The translations under genes were made by a program, and so were the position numbers. Below are positions 1 through 8,369 of a stretch of DNA of 60,918 nucleotides, one piece after another (positions within the stretch are counted from its first letter, which is position 1; every line of letters starts with the position of its first letter). The DNA is taken from contig DATJVR010000010.1 in the NCBI GenBank assembly GCA_035501735.1, positions 1 to 60,918 on the forward strand, in the 5' to 3' direction. The notes below the pieces were generated by a model. It saw only the letters and a list, made by a program, of their open reading frames with translations, searched no databases and was not told the DNA's origin. Source of the stretch: PNAI01 sp035501735. GTDB lineage: Bacteria > Pseudomonadota > Alphaproteobacteria > Rhizobiales > Xanthobacteraceae.

Positions 1-1258
1 GCAGCATTTGCGCGGCGCCGGATTCGTCGATCACGTCGATGGCCTTGTCGGGAAGCTTGCGGTCGTGGATGTAGCGCGCCGACAGCTCGACCGCCGCCTT
101 GATCGCCTCGTTGGTATAGCGCAGCTTGTGGTAGTCCTCGAAATAAGGCTTGAGGCCCTTGAGGATCGCGGTTGCGTCCTCCACCGTCGGCTCGTTCACG
201 TCGATTTTCTGGAAGCGGCGCACGAGCGCGCGGTCCTTCTCGAAGTACTGCCGGTATTCCTTGTAGGTGGTCGAGCCGATGCAGCGCACCGTGCCCGCGG
301 CCAGCGCCGGCTTGAGCAGGTTTGACGCATCCATCGCTCCGCCCGACGTGGCGCCCGCGCCGATCACCGTGTGGATCTCGTCGATGAACATGATCGCGCC
401 CGGATAGGCCTCGATCTCCTTGATCACCTGCTTGAGCCGCTCTTCGAAATCGCCGCGATAGCGCGTGCCCGCGAGCAATGTACCCATGTCGAGCGCGAAC
501 ACGGTCGAGTTCTTCAGTACGTCCGGCACCTCGCCATGCACGATCCGGCGCGCGAGCCCTTCCGCAATCGCGGTCTTGCCGACGCCGGCGTCACCCACGA
601 ACAACGGATTGTTCTTCTGCCGCCGGCACAGCACCTGGATGCAGCGATTGATCTCGGCCTCCCGGCCGATCAGCGGATCGATCTTGCCTTCGCGCGCTTT
701 CTTGTTGAGGTTGATGCAATAGGCTTCGAGCGCATCGCCCTTTTTCTTCGGCTCGTCGCCGGGCTTGGCATCGGCTTCCTCTTCGGCGCCCCGCACCGGC
801 CGCGCTTCCGACAGGCCCGGACGTTTGGCGATGCCGTGACTGATGTAGTTGACGGCATCGTAGCGCGTCATGTCCTGCTCTTGCAGGAAATAGGCCGCAT
901 GGCTTTCGCGCTCCGCGAAGATGGCCACCAGCACGTTGGCGCCCGTGACCTCTTCGCGGCCTGAGGATTGCACGTGGATGACCGCGCGTTGGATCACCCG
1001 CTGGAATCCGGCCGTCGGTTTTGAATCTTCGCCGCCGTCAGTGACCAGATTTTCCAGTTCCGACTCAAGATAGGCGGTGAGACTGCGGCGCAGCTTGTCG
1101 AGGTCGACGCTGCAGGCCCGCATCACCGCGGCAGCGTCCGAATCGTCAAGCAGGGCGAGCAAGAGGTGTTCGAGCGTCGCGTATTCATGGTGCCGCTCAT
1201 TCGCCAGGGCGAGCGCACGATGCAGTGACTGTTCAAGATTGCGCGAGAAAGTTGGCAT
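1..1258 (-). CDS. clpA: ClpA, ATPase subunit of the ClpAP protease (N-terminal 419 codons; 3' end outside window)
   Basis: AAA+ unfoldase that feeds substrates to ClpP in the cytoplasm. Reading the minus strand from the ATG at 1258 gives a start MPTFSRNLEQSL followed by the two Clp-N repeats, an acidic/Lys linker, and the first AAA+ module. That module has a Walker A (GDAGVGKTAIAEG), the conserved GTRYRGDFEERLK segment, a Walker B (IMFIDEIHT) and sensor region SGGAMDASNLLKP. The gene leaves the window inside the first AAA+ domain, so the second ATPase domain cannot be seen. An AGGA ribosome site lies about 6 nt before the ATG. It sits 25 nt downstream of clpS on the same strand, the usual order in this group, so adaptor and unfoldase are probably co-transcribed. 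Confidence 0.97.
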   Translation of the reverse strand, partial: MPTFSRNLEQSLHRALALANERHHEYATLEHLLLALLDDSDAAAVMRACSVDLDKLRRSLTAYLESELENLVTDGGEDSKPTAGFQRVIQRAVIHVQSSGREEVTGANVLVAIFAERESHAAYFLQEQDMTRYDAVNYISHGIAKRPGLSEARPVRGAEEEADAKPGDEPKKKGDALEAYCINLNKKAREGKIDPLIGREAEINRCIQVLCRRQKNNPLFVGDAGVGKTAIAEGLARRIVHGEVPDVLKNSTVFALDMGTLLAGTRYRGDFEERLKQVIKEIEAYPGAIMFIDEIHTVIGAGATSGGAMDASNLLKPALAAGTVRCIGSTTYKEYRQYFEKDRALVRRFQKIDVNEPTVEDATAILKGLKPYFEDYHKLRYTNEAIKAAVELSARYIHDRKLPDKAIDVIDESGAAQML

Positions 1259-1283
1259 TCGATTTCCTAAGCCTAGCCCCCGA

Positions 1284-1619
1284 TTACTTCTTCTCCATGA
1301 CGCATTGAAGAGGATGCTGATGTTTGCGGGCAAAGTCCATAACCTGCGTCACCTTGGTTTCCGCCACCTCGTAGGTGTAAATGCCACATTCTCCGATGCC
1401 ATGATTATGGACATGCAGCATGATTCGGGTGGCGGTTTCGCGGTCCTTGTTGAAGAAGCGTTCGAGCACGTGGATCACGAACTCCATGGGCGTGTAGTCG
1501 TCGTTCAGCAATAGCACCCGATAGAGGCTCGGCCGTTTGGTCTGCGGCTTGGTTTTCGTGATGACGGCGGTGCCGGGCGCCCCGGAATCCCCCCTTCTCC
1601 GCCGATCGTCCTCGCCCAT
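1284..1619 (-). CDS. clpS: ClpS, N-end rule adaptor of ClpAP
   Basis: Small adaptor that binds N-degron substrates and the ClpA N-domain. The core is intact: YRVLLLNDDYTPMEFV (substrate-pocket DD), then FFNKDRETATRIMLHVHNHG, GIYTYEVAETK and the C-terminal HPLQCVMEKK. About 111 residues from the ATG at 1619; the frame stays open to an in-frame ATG at 1685 that would add 22 residues. Neither start has a strong ribosome site. I prefer 1619 because the N-terminus then resembles the short, disordered Lys/Thr-rich tail usual for rhizobial ClpS. Lies just upstream of clpA in the same direction. Confidence 0.95.
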   Translation of the reverse strand: MGEDDRRRRGDSGAPGTAVITKTKPQTKRPSLYRVLLLNDDYTPMEFVIHVLERFFNKDRETATRIMLHVHNHGIGECGIYTYEVAETKVTQVMDFARKHQHPLQCVMEKK

Positions 1620-2057
1620 GCTCGGCCGTTCGGCGCGGGCGTGGAAGGCGGTCCGGGCAATCGGGTGTTGGTCGGGGGATATCATGGCGTTTTGGCTGGC
1701 ATCGCACGAAAGCTTAGAACGTACCGCTATGCATTCAAGACATCTCCACCTTCATCATAAAGACGGGACCCGGCGCCTTCCAGATCATCCTGCCGCTCCG
1801 GCCCCGCTCTGCCCCAAAGCCGATGCTTCAGGGTAAAGACCGCTCACTACACAGATAGAGACGGTTAATTCCACCGCAATAGCGGATCATTTGCGTCAAA
1901 TTCGTCAAAAAATGGGGCATTTTAGTTCATCCGATCGCAAAAATTGTTACCGAATATCCCGCAACCGTTAAACACCGACGATGAGCCGAATGTTGCCGGC
2001 TGGAATCAATTCGTCAGACCGGAAGCGTCAGATTGCTGACCCATGGAGCCTTCCCCA
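1620..2057. other. Intergenic region between clpS and the first TadG-like gene
   Basis: About 440 bases between divergent genes. I see no convincing coding region. The part from about 1850 to 2000 is noticeably more AT-rich than its surroundings and probably holds the promoters of both genes. No clear terminator or named operator was recognised. Confidence 0.5.
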
Positions 2058-3329
2058 ATGTTGCTGATCCGTTTTCTACGCGACCGCAAAGCCAGCGTCG
2101 CGCCAATGCTGGCGCTGCTCTCGATCCCGCTTATCGGCTTTGTCGGTGTCGCGGTCGACTACAGCAATGCAACCTCGGTGCGCACATCCATGCAGGCTGC
2201 GCTCGACGCCACCGCGCTGATGCTGTCGAAGAATGCCGGCTCGCTCAACCAGACTCAGCTGCAGACGTCCGCCAACAATTACTTCTTCGCCAATTTCAAC
2301 CGCCCCGAAGCGCTTAATACGACAGTCAGCGCCCAATACAGCGCGCAGACCACCGGCTCCGCCGTAACCGTAACCGCGACGGCCTCCGTCCAGACCAAAA
2401 TTCTGGGCCGACTGGGCTTCTCGACGATCGACATCGGCAGCACGTCCAGCGTCAACTGGAGCAACACCCGGCTTCGCGTCGCGCTCGTGCTCGACAATAC
2501 CGGTTCGATGGCGCAGAGTGGCAAGATGGACGCGTTGAAGACGGCGTCGAAAAACCTGCTCACGCAGCTCAAGAATGCCGCGCAGGTCGACGGCGACGTC
2601 TATGTCTCGATCATCCCCTTTGGCAAGGACGTCAACGTCGGATCGAACAACTACCCGTCAACCTGGATCGACTGGACCGATTGGGACGCCGCGAACGGCA
2701 CCTGCAGCAAGTCATCTCACCATTCACAGAGTAGCTGCACATCAAGTGGAGGAACCTGGACTCCGAATAATCACAGCACCTGGAATGGTTGCGTGACCGA
2801 CCGCGACCAGAATTACGACACGCTCAATTCATCTCCCGGTGCGGGCGCCCAGTTCCCTGCCGAACAATATTCATCGTGCAACGTGAGCATGATGCCGCTG
2901 AGCTACGATTGGACCGCGCTCAACGCCAAGATCGATGCCATGTCGCCGGCCGGCAACACCAACCAGGCGATCGGCCTGGCTTGGGGCTGGCAGTCGTTGT
3001 CGCAGACCGATCCGCTCAATGCGCCGGCCCTCGATCCCAATTACACCTATCAGCAAGTCATCATTCTGCTGAGCGACGGCCTGAACACGCAGGACCGCTG
3101 GTACTCGAGCGCAAATCCGATCGACAACCGTCAGAAGACAACATGCAGCAACATCAAGTCCGCCAACATCATGATCTATACGGTTCTTGTGATGTCGGGC
3201 GACTCCACGGTTCTGCAAAACTGCGCGACCGACTCCAGCCGTTACTTTGCGCTGACGAACGCCAATCAAATCATCACCACGTTCAATCAGATCGGCACGA
3301 GCCTCGCCCGCCTGCACATCACGCATTGA
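2058..3329 (+). CDS. TadG/TadE-like protein with von Willebrand A domain (paralogue 1)
   Basis: Predicted membrane-anchored, mostly periplasmic protein of the TadG type. Residues 1-55 form the Flp/TadE-G N-terminal segment: basic start, hydrophobic stretch (VAPMLALLSIPLIGFVGVAVDYS), then the conserved RTSMQAALDATAL helix. A VWA domain follows with an intact metal-site motif D146-N-T-G-S150 and a second part ending YQQVIILLSDGLNTQDRW. Between the VWA halves sits one Cys-containing unit (CSKSSHHSQSSC) and a TWNGC motif. The ATG at 2058 has GGAG upstream; an in-frame ATG at 2043 would add five residues. No other tad genes (cpaA-F, tadB, tadC) lie in the window. Role in pilus assembly or adhesion is inferred from family only. 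Confidence 0.85.
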   Translation: MLLIRFLRDRKASVAPMLALLSIPLIGFVGVAVDYSNATSVRTSMQAALDATALMLSKNAGSLNQTQLQTSANNYFFANFNRPEALNTTVSAQYSAQTTGSAVTVTATASVQTKILGRLGFSTIDIGSTSSVNWSNTRLRVALVLDNTGSMAQSGKMDALKTASKNLLTQLKNAAQVDGDVYVSIIPFGKDVNVGSNNYPSTWIDWTDWDAANGTCSKSSHHSQSSCTSSGGTWTPNNHSTWNGCVTDRDQNYDTLNSSPGAGAQFPAEQYSSCNVSMMPLSYDWTALNAKIDAMSPAGNTNQAIGLAWGWQSLSQTDPLNAPALDPNYTYQQVIILLSDGLNTQDRWYSSANPIDNRQKTTCSNIKSANIMIYTVLVMSGDSTVLQNCATDSSRYFALTNANQIITTFNQIGTSLARLHITH

Positions 3330-3592
3330 CGATCGTCGCGACAACCGCACGCGCTTTCACGAGCATGCAAGCGCGCTCCAACGACGAACCGTTATGATTA
3401 ACCGCCCGCTGCGGATTGCAATGGAATTTACGCATGCGATTTGACGCAAAATTAAACACGCGCTTCAGCGATCGGATCAGCGCAACGCGAATGAAGATTG
3501 CCCGTAAGTTTTCGCATCGAGCTTTACGGGGTTTTCACACCTGAAGTTTACGAATGGCAGCATCCGATGATTTAGCATTGGCCGAGGTTGCC

Positions 3593-5275
3593 ATGGTCAG
3601 GAACCAGTTTCTTTCCCGCTTGCGCGAATGCATCCGCGATTTTTGCGTTGCGCGAAGCGGCAATGTCGCGGTCACCTTCGCGCTCGCGACCATTCCGCTC
3701 ATCGGCGCCGTCGGTGCCGCAGTGGACTACAGCCACGTCAACTCCGATCGCACCGCGATGCAGGCCGCCGTCGACGCCACCGCGCTCAAGCTGTCGAAGG
3801 AAATTTCGACGCTCACGACCGCGCAGATTAGTCAAAAAGCCACCGCCTATTTCACCGCGCTCTACACCCGGCCGGAGGTGACCAACATTTCCGTCACGCC
3901 GACCTACACGACGACGGGCGGCACCCAGGTCGTTGTCTCTGCATCCGGCACGGTGAAGGCAAGCTTCGTGTCGCTGATCGGCATCTCGCAGATCCAGATC
4001 GGCGCCTCTTCCACCGTCAAATGGGGCAACACCCGGTTGCGCGTTTCGCTCGTTCTCGACAACACGGGGTCGATGGCGGACGACGGCAAGATCACGGCGT
4101 TGAAAACCGCGACCAACAACCTGCTGACCCAGTTAAAAAATGCGGCCACGACCGACGGCGACGTCTATGTTTCGATCGTTCCGTTCGTCAAGGACGTCAA
4201 TCTCGGCTCGAGCAATTACAACCAGCCGTGGGTCGACTGGTCCGATTGGGACGAAAACAACGGCTCCTGCAGCAATTGGAATTACGACACCAAGAGTTCC
4301 TGCGAGGGCCACGGAAGCTGCAGCATCTCGACCTATACGACTCAGAGCACCTGCACGTCGGGAGGGACTTGCAGCGTATCCGGTAACAACGACCAGAGCA
4401 GCTGCAACTCGGCGGGCACCTGCAGTATTTCAGGCTACAATTCGCAGAGTAGCTGCACGAGCGCGGGCGTTTGCTCAAATCCCGGCCAAACGTCCCAGAG
4501 CACGTGTACGGGCAGCAAAGCCTGCACAAAATCGCAATACACGTCGAAAAACAACTGCCAGAACAACAATGGAACTTGGGGTTATGGGACGTGGACGACC
4601 GGACATTGGACCGTTGCCACATGGACACCGGGAGTTTGGACTGGGCCGACATGGACCGCCACAAGCCACACCACGTGGAATGGCTGCGTCATGGATCGCG
4701 GGCTCTCAAACGGCCCCAGCCTCGGCAACTACGATACCAATGTCACGGTGCCCACCACGTCGGACGTGGCAACGCTGTATCCAGCCGAAAAATATAGCTC
4801 CTGCCCGCAATCCGTAATGGGGCTGAGCTACAGTTGGTCGTCCATGACCACGCTGGTCAACAACATGTCTCCTAATGGCGGTACCAACCAAAACATCGGC
4901 CTGCAGTTGGGCTGGATGTCGTTGACGGGCGGCGGGCCATTTACAGTTCCCGCGATGGATTCCAGATATAAGTATCAGCAGGTCATTATCCTGCTGACCG
5001 ACGGCCTGAACACCCAGGATCGGTGGTATGGCAACGGTTCCACCCCATCGAGCCAAGTGGACGCACGGCAAACACTGACCTGTGCCAATGCCAAGGCTGC
5101 CGGCGTCACGCTCTATACGGTGCAGGTCAACACCGGTGGCGATCCCACCTCGACCTTGCTGCAGAACTGCGCCAGCGACTCGAGCAAGTTCTTCCTGCTC
5201 ACGTCCGCCAATCAGATGGTGACGACCTTCAACACGATCGGCACGCAGCTCTCAAATCTTCGGGTGGCGAAGTAA
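3593..5275 (+). CDS. TadG/TadE-like protein with von Willebrand A domain and Cys/Trp-rich repeat insert (paralogue 2)
   Basis: Paralogue of the preceding gene, about 560 residues from the ATG at 3593, which has GAGG 5-6 nt upstream; an in-frame ATG at 3554 would add 13. It has the same N-terminal membrane helix (FALATIPLIGAVGAAVDYS), the TAMQAAVDATALKLSKE helix, and a VWA metal-site motif D156-N-T-G-S160. The later half keeps YQQVIILLTDGLNTQDRW. It is longer than paralogue 1 because the single Cys unit there is expanded here into about six 17-residue units plus a Trp-rich spacer (roughly residues 223-362). The even spacing of Cys pairs suggests disulfide-stabilised repeats in the periplasm or outside the cell. 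The N-terminal and C-terminal parts of the two paralogues match closely, so they arose by tandem duplication. Confidence 0.85.
   Translation: MVRNQFLSRLRECIRDFCVARSGNVAVTFALATIPLIGAVGAAVDYSHVNSDRTAMQAAVDATALKLSKEISTLTTAQISQKATAYFTALYTRPEVTNISVTPTYTTTGGTQVVVSASGTVKASFVSLIGISQIQIGASSTVKWGNTRLRVSLVLDNTGSMADDGKITALKTATNNLLTQLKNAATTDGDVYVSIVPFVKDVNLGSSNYNQPWVDWSDWDENNGSCSNWNYDTKSSCEGHGSCSISTYTTQSTCTSGGTCSVSGNNDQSSCNSAGTCSISGYNSQSSCTSAGVCSNPGQTSQSTCTGSKACTKSQYTSKNNCQNNNGTWGYGTWTTGHWTVATWTPGVWTGPTWTATSHTTWNGCVMDRGLSNGPSLGNYDTNVTVPTTSDVATLYPAEKYSSCPQSVMGLSYSWSSMTTLVNNMSPNGGTNQNIGLQLGWMSLTGGGPFTVPAMDSRYKYQQVIILLTDGLNTQDRWYGNGSTPSSQVDARQTLTCANAKAAGVTLYTVQVNTGGDPTSTLLQNCASDSSKFFLLTSANQMVTTFNTIGTQLSNLRVAK
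4259..4570 (+). repeat. Tandem Cys-rich repeats inside TadG-like paralogue 2
   Basis: Six tandem units of about 51 bases (17 residues). Each unit has two cysteines, in the approximate pattern x-C-S-x-S-x-Y-x-x-Q-S-S-C-x-S-x-G. Examples are TCSISGYNSQSSCTSAG and SCSISTYTTQSTCTSGG. At DNA level the units share a core like cagagcagctgca. Paralogue 1 has one such unit at the same place in its VWA domain, so the array looks like a local expansion. Confidence 0.85.
4571..4678 (+). repeat. Short-period Trp-rich repeat in TadG-like paralogue 2
   Basis: Directly after the Cys-rich units, Trp recurs every five or so residues (GTW, TTGHW, TVATW, TPGVW, TGPTW, then HTTW) with Thr/Gly spacers. The stretch ends at the TWNGC motif shared with paralogue 1. 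Such low-complexity Trp/Thr/Gly spacers are known in surface proteins; a glycan-contact or linker role is inference. Confidence 0.75.
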
Positions 5276-5315
5276 CGCGCCAAGCAATCGAAAAACCAAG
5301 CAAGTTGTAAGAACA

Positions 5316-5355
5316 GTCAAAAAACATCGAGCCCGGCCATCCCTGACCGGGCTCG
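5316..5355 (-). terminator. Likely intrinsic terminator, mainly serving the phasin gene
   Basis: A 9-bp GC-rich perfect stem (CGAGCCCGG at 5328-5336 with CCGGGCTCG at 5347-5355) with a 10-nt loop. Read on the minus strand the stem is followed within three bases by a run of six T, fitting rho-independent termination of the phasin transcript. On the plus strand there is only a weak T stretch, so it may also act, less well, for the TadG-like gene. It lies between the two convergent genes. Confidence 0.75.
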
Positions 5356-5405
5356 CAACTTTACGCCACGCCGTCACTCAACCTTGTCCGTTTAAGCCTT
5401 CAGGC

Positions 5406-5744
5406 TCACTTCACGGGTGCCGGCTTGGGAACGTAGTTCTCGAACGGCCGATAGGCTTCCTTGGCGAGATCGGCATAAAGCTCGCCGATCTTGGTCGCCT
5501 CGGCAACGAAGCTTTCGTAGGCAGACTTGGCGAAGTCGGTCTGGATTTCGATCGCCTTCTCCAGCGTCTTGGCGCCGAAGAGTCTCTCCATAGCCTTGCT
5601 GCCGTCCTCGAACGACTTCTTCGAGTAGTCAGCCATCTCCGCCGCGATCGCCTGCGCGCTCTTTGACCACACGCCAAAGGATTTCATCGTTGCGTCCAAG
5701 TTATCTTTGCCGAGTTTTTGCATATCGTCGAAATTCTTAACCAT
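5406..5744 (-). CDS. Phasin family protein (polyhydroxyalkanoate granule-associated)
   Basis: 112-residue, almost fully helical protein of the Phasin_2 type. It starts MVKNFDDMQKLGKDNLDATMK, contains the amphipathic AEMADYSKKSFEDGSKAMERLFGAKTL segment, then a TDFAKSAYESFVAEATKIGELY segment, and ends with a short Pro/Lys tail. Phasins coat PHA granules and control their size and number. A strong ribosome site (AAGGAGGA) sits about 7 nt before the ATG. Two TGC-N3-GCA elements upstream suggest control by the PHA-responsive repressor PhaR. No phaC, phaA or phaB genes are in the window, so this phasin is a stand-alone locus. Confidence 0.93.
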   Translation of the reverse strand: MVKNFDDMQKLGKDNLDATMKSFGVWSKSAQAIAAEMADYSKKSFEDGSKAMERLFGAKTLEKAIEIQTDFAKSAYESFVAEATKIGELYADLAKEAYRPFENYVPKPAPVK

Positions 5745-5840
5745 TTTCTTGTCCTCCTTGATGCTCCGCCGCTCGATGACGGGAGCCTATCTGTCTGCCT
5801 TGTTCCTGCGCAGCTCGACCGCCCGCATAAAAACAATATA

Positions 5841-5883
5841 TTGCACTGCACAAATTTGTCAAGCGTATTGTTTGCATTGCAAA
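5841..5883. promoter_or_regulatory. Two candidate PhaR operator sites upstream of the phasin gene
   Basis: TTGCACTGCAC at 5841-5851 and the perfect palindrome TTTGCATTGCAAA at 5871-5883 both match the half-site spacing TGC-N3-GCA, as in the CTGC-N3-GCAG sites described for PhaR of Paracoccus and Rhodobacter. They are about 30 bp apart (three helical turns) and lie 97-139 bp before the phasin start in an AT-rich stretch. Binding of PhaR is inferred from the motif and the target gene. Confidence 0.6.
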
Positions 5884-6098
5884 AATTAACACTTTTTCCG
5901 CGATCGACTTAACGTTTCGGCAACCGCGTTCCCATAGTTTTGATGCATGTGCCTGCACGGTCACTATTTTCCGGGCTGTGGGCGAGGCCACGGGGCCCGT
6001 TGCGGGAAGGCCGGACAGTGTCGAACTGCCAGGCCTTGAAACGGCAAGTGAGCATCTGAAGTCCACACGGACGTTGAGACCGAGGGACGGGGAAGGAC

Positions 6099-7625
6099 AT
6101 GTTTTGCGTAGCGGCTGAGGCCACGCGTTGGCTTCGGGGGGGAGCATTGAACCTTGCTGGTCCGCTCGCCGTGCTGACCATCGTGAGCGCGTCTGCGGAT
6201 GCGCGACCCGCACCCAAGCTTGTTCTTGATAATCCGCGTTACGCCGCGATCGTCGTTGACGCCAACAGCGGCACGACTTTGCGCCAAACCAGCGCAGATG
6301 CGCTCCGCCATCCGGCATCGCTCACGAAAATCATGACGCTGTATCTGCTGTTCGAGCGCCTGGAAGCCGGCAAGATCAAACTCACCACGCAGCTTCCGGT
6401 ATCCGCACAAGCGGCCGCGCAAGATCCGACCAAGCTCGGGCTCAAGCACGGTCAGACCATTGCGGTCGAGGATGCCATCAAGGCTCTGGTCACCAAATCG
6501 GCCAACGATGTCGCGGTCGTCGTCGCGGAAGCGCTCGGCGGCACCGAGGAGGATTTCGCCGTTCTGATGACTCGCAAGGCGCGTGCACTCGGCATGACCC
6601 GCACAGTCTATCGCAACGCTTCCGGTTTGCCCGACGACGGGCAGGTGACGACGGCGCGCGATCAGGCGCGGCTCGGCATCGCAATCCAGGAACAGTTTCC
6701 GCGCTATTACCGCTATTTCTCGCTCACGAGCTTCACCTATCACGGCGAGACCATGCTCAATCACAACAAGCTGCTCGGCCGCATCAGCGGCGTCGACGGC
6801 ATCAAGACCGGCTACACCCACGCCTCCGGATACAATCTGGTGAGTTCCGTGCGCCGGGGTGTTCGTCACATCGTGGCCGTCGTGATGGGTGGCGAAACCG
6901 GTGCGCAGCGTGACGCAAACATGCGCGATCTGATCGACAAATTCATCGTGGCAGCCTCGGATAAGCGCCCCGAGGTGAAAGTGGCCCAGCCGGCAGCCCC
7001 GGTCGAACCCAAAGCCGAGGCCCCAGCCCGTCCCAAGCCGCGCATCGTGATCGTACCGATCGTACCGTCGGCTTCTGATGCGACCGCCTCGATCACGCCG
7101 CCTTCGCCCCCCGCAGCGAGCGATCCGATTAATCCGACCGTTGTGCGCACCGTTCCGATCCGGGCTGCCATTCTCCCGATCGGCATTCCGCATGTCACGG
7201 CCTTCGCGCCCGCGCCGGAACTCTCGCCGCCGGCAATCGAGGCGCAAAGGCTGCCCAGTCCGGCCGAAAAGCAAGCCGCTGCCCCCGAGGAAACCGAAAC
7301 GGCGATCAACGCCATGGGCGCGATCGGCGAGCCTACCGTCACGACCGAACCAGCTACACCGCAGCGGCCAGCCGCGCTTCATAGCGGCTGGGCCATTCAG
7401 GTCGGCGCCTTTGAGCAAGAGGATGAAGCGAAACAGCGGTTAGGCATCGCAAAATCCAAAGCCGCGCAGCTGCTGAGCACTGCCAGTCCCTACACCGAGC
7501 GCACCACCAAGGGCGATAAGACGTTTTATCGCGCCCGTTTTGCCGGCCTTGACCGCGAGCAGGCCGAAGCCATCTGCAAGGTCCTGCAGCGCAACGACGT
7601 CGCCTGCATGGCGCTCAAAATGTGA
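6099..7625 (+). CDS. Penicillin-binding D-alanyl-D-alanine carboxypeptidase (S11 family) with C-terminal SPOR domain
   Basis: Periplasmic enzyme that trims the terminal D-Ala of peptidoglycan stem peptides. The N-terminal region (residues about 15-36) is a signal sequence ending near ADA-RPA. All three S11 active-site motifs are present: S74-L-T-K77, S134-A-N136 and K236-T-G238. After the catalytic domain comes a Pro/Ala/Glu-rich linker (about 275-420), then a SPOR domain (about 425-505, starting SGWAIQVGAFEQEDEA) that binds denuded glycan at the septum. The fusion therefore directs carboxypeptidase activity to division sites. GGAAGG is 5 nt before the ATG. The gene stands alone between a phasin and a convergent J-domain gene. 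Confidence 0.93.
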   Translation: MFCVAAEATRWLRGGALNLAGPLAVLTIVSASADARPAPKLVLDNPRYAAIVVDANSGTTLRQTSADALRHPASLTKIMTLYLLFERLEAGKIKLTTQLPVSAQAAAQDPTKLGLKHGQTIAVEDAIKALVTKSANDVAVVVAEALGGTEEDFAVLMTRKARALGMTRTVYRNASGLPDDGQVTTARDQARLGIAIQEQFPRYYRYFSLTSFTYHGETMLNHNKLLGRISGVDGIKTGYTHASGYNLVSSVRRGVRHIVAVVMGGETGAQRDANMRDLIDKFIVAASDKRPEVKVAQPAAPVEPKAEAPARPKPRIVIVPIVPSASDATASITPPSPPAASDPINPTVVRTVPIRAAILPIGIPHVTAFAPAPELSPPAIEAQRLPSPAEKQAAAPEETETAINAMGAIGEPTVTTEPATPQRPAALHSGWAIQVGAFEQEDEAKQRLGIAKSKAAQLLSTASPYTERTTKGDKTFYRARFAGLDREQAEAICKVLQRNDVACMALKM

Positions 7626-7653
7626 GACCCGATCGACAATTGAGGACGAGCAT

Positions 7654-8367
7654 TCAACGATGACGGCGCAGAAGAACATCCTTGGCTTCGTTGACTCGAG
7701 CAGCGAGGTACGTCGAGCCCCCCTGGTCGGGATGGAGTTTCTTCATCAGCGACCGGTGCGCGCGCCCGATTTCCTCAGGACTGGCGCCCGGCTGTACGCC
7801 AAGGATCTGATAGGCCTCCTCCTCCGTCATTTTGCCGGAACCAGCGACCCCGTTCCCCGCACCCGCATCACCCTGCGCGTTTTCACGCCAGCTGGGCGCC
7901 CTGCGGTCAAGATAAGCGGCGAGTAACGCACGGCTCTCCGCGTCGATCTCGCCAAGCAATCCGGTCAAAGCCGGCACATCCAGCGCGTCAAGCGCGGCAC
8001 CTTCATAGCGGCCCGCAAGGATACGGCCGCGCATCGCGCCACTGTCGTGGTCGAGCTCCATTTCCACGAAAGCCGACCGCACCCGCGAGACCTGCCCTTG
8101 GCTTTTTTGCGTACGCCGGAAGAGACCTGCGGGACTGAACGGCATCCATCCAAGCAGCCCAAGGCCAAAAAGCCCAAGCGCAATCCCGGCTTCGACATTG
8201 CCGCGAAGCCCGATGAATGCGCCAAGTCCCAGCGCGCCCACCCCGACGACCGGCCGCCCCACGCGTGAAAGCTGCGTCGCGAGCTGCTGGGGATTGGCCT
8301 TGGTGAAGGCGTTCATCGCCCACAGCACCAGCACCAGGACGACGATGCCGAAGAAAATGGCGGGCAT
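7654..8367 (-). CDS. Membrane-anchored J-domain protein
   Basis: 237 residues. An N-terminal transmembrane helix (residues 2-18) is followed by a second hydrophobic region (about 40-75, very Gly/Leu-rich), a middle cytoplasmic part, and a C-terminal J domain (about 178-237). The J domain reads EEEAYQILGVQPGASPEEI and carries the HPD tripeptide (KKLHPDQGGS) needed to stimulate DnaK ATPase. The layout (membrane anchor first, J domain last) resembles TIM14/Pam18. It follows the VWA gene by 2 nt on the same strand, so the two are almost certainly co-transcribed. Likely role: recruit DnaK to the inner membrane for an unknown client. Confidence 0.85.
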   Translation of the reverse strand: MPAIFFGIVVLVLVLWAMNAFTKANPQQLATQLSRVGRPVVGVGALGLGAFIGLRGNVEAGIALGLFGLGLLGWMPFSPAGLFRRTQKSQGQVSRVRSAFVEMELDHDSGAMRGRILAGRYEGAALDALDVPALTGLLGEIDAESRALLAAYLDRRAPSWRENAQGDAGAGNGVAGSGKMTEEEAYQILGVQPGASPEEIGRAHRSLMKKLHPDQGGSTYLAARVNEAKDVLLRRHR

Positions 8368-8369
8368 GG

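Noticed and set aside
4259..4570. CRISPR-like array
   Set aside because: The 51-bp period keeps the reading frame and codes for regular Cys units without spacer/repeat contrast; it is protein repeat DNA.
5964..7418. Long minus-strand reading frame opposite the carboxypeptidase gene
   Set aside because: It is the high-GC mirror of a well-supported gene; Arg/Gly/Asp-rich, no family match and no ribosome site.
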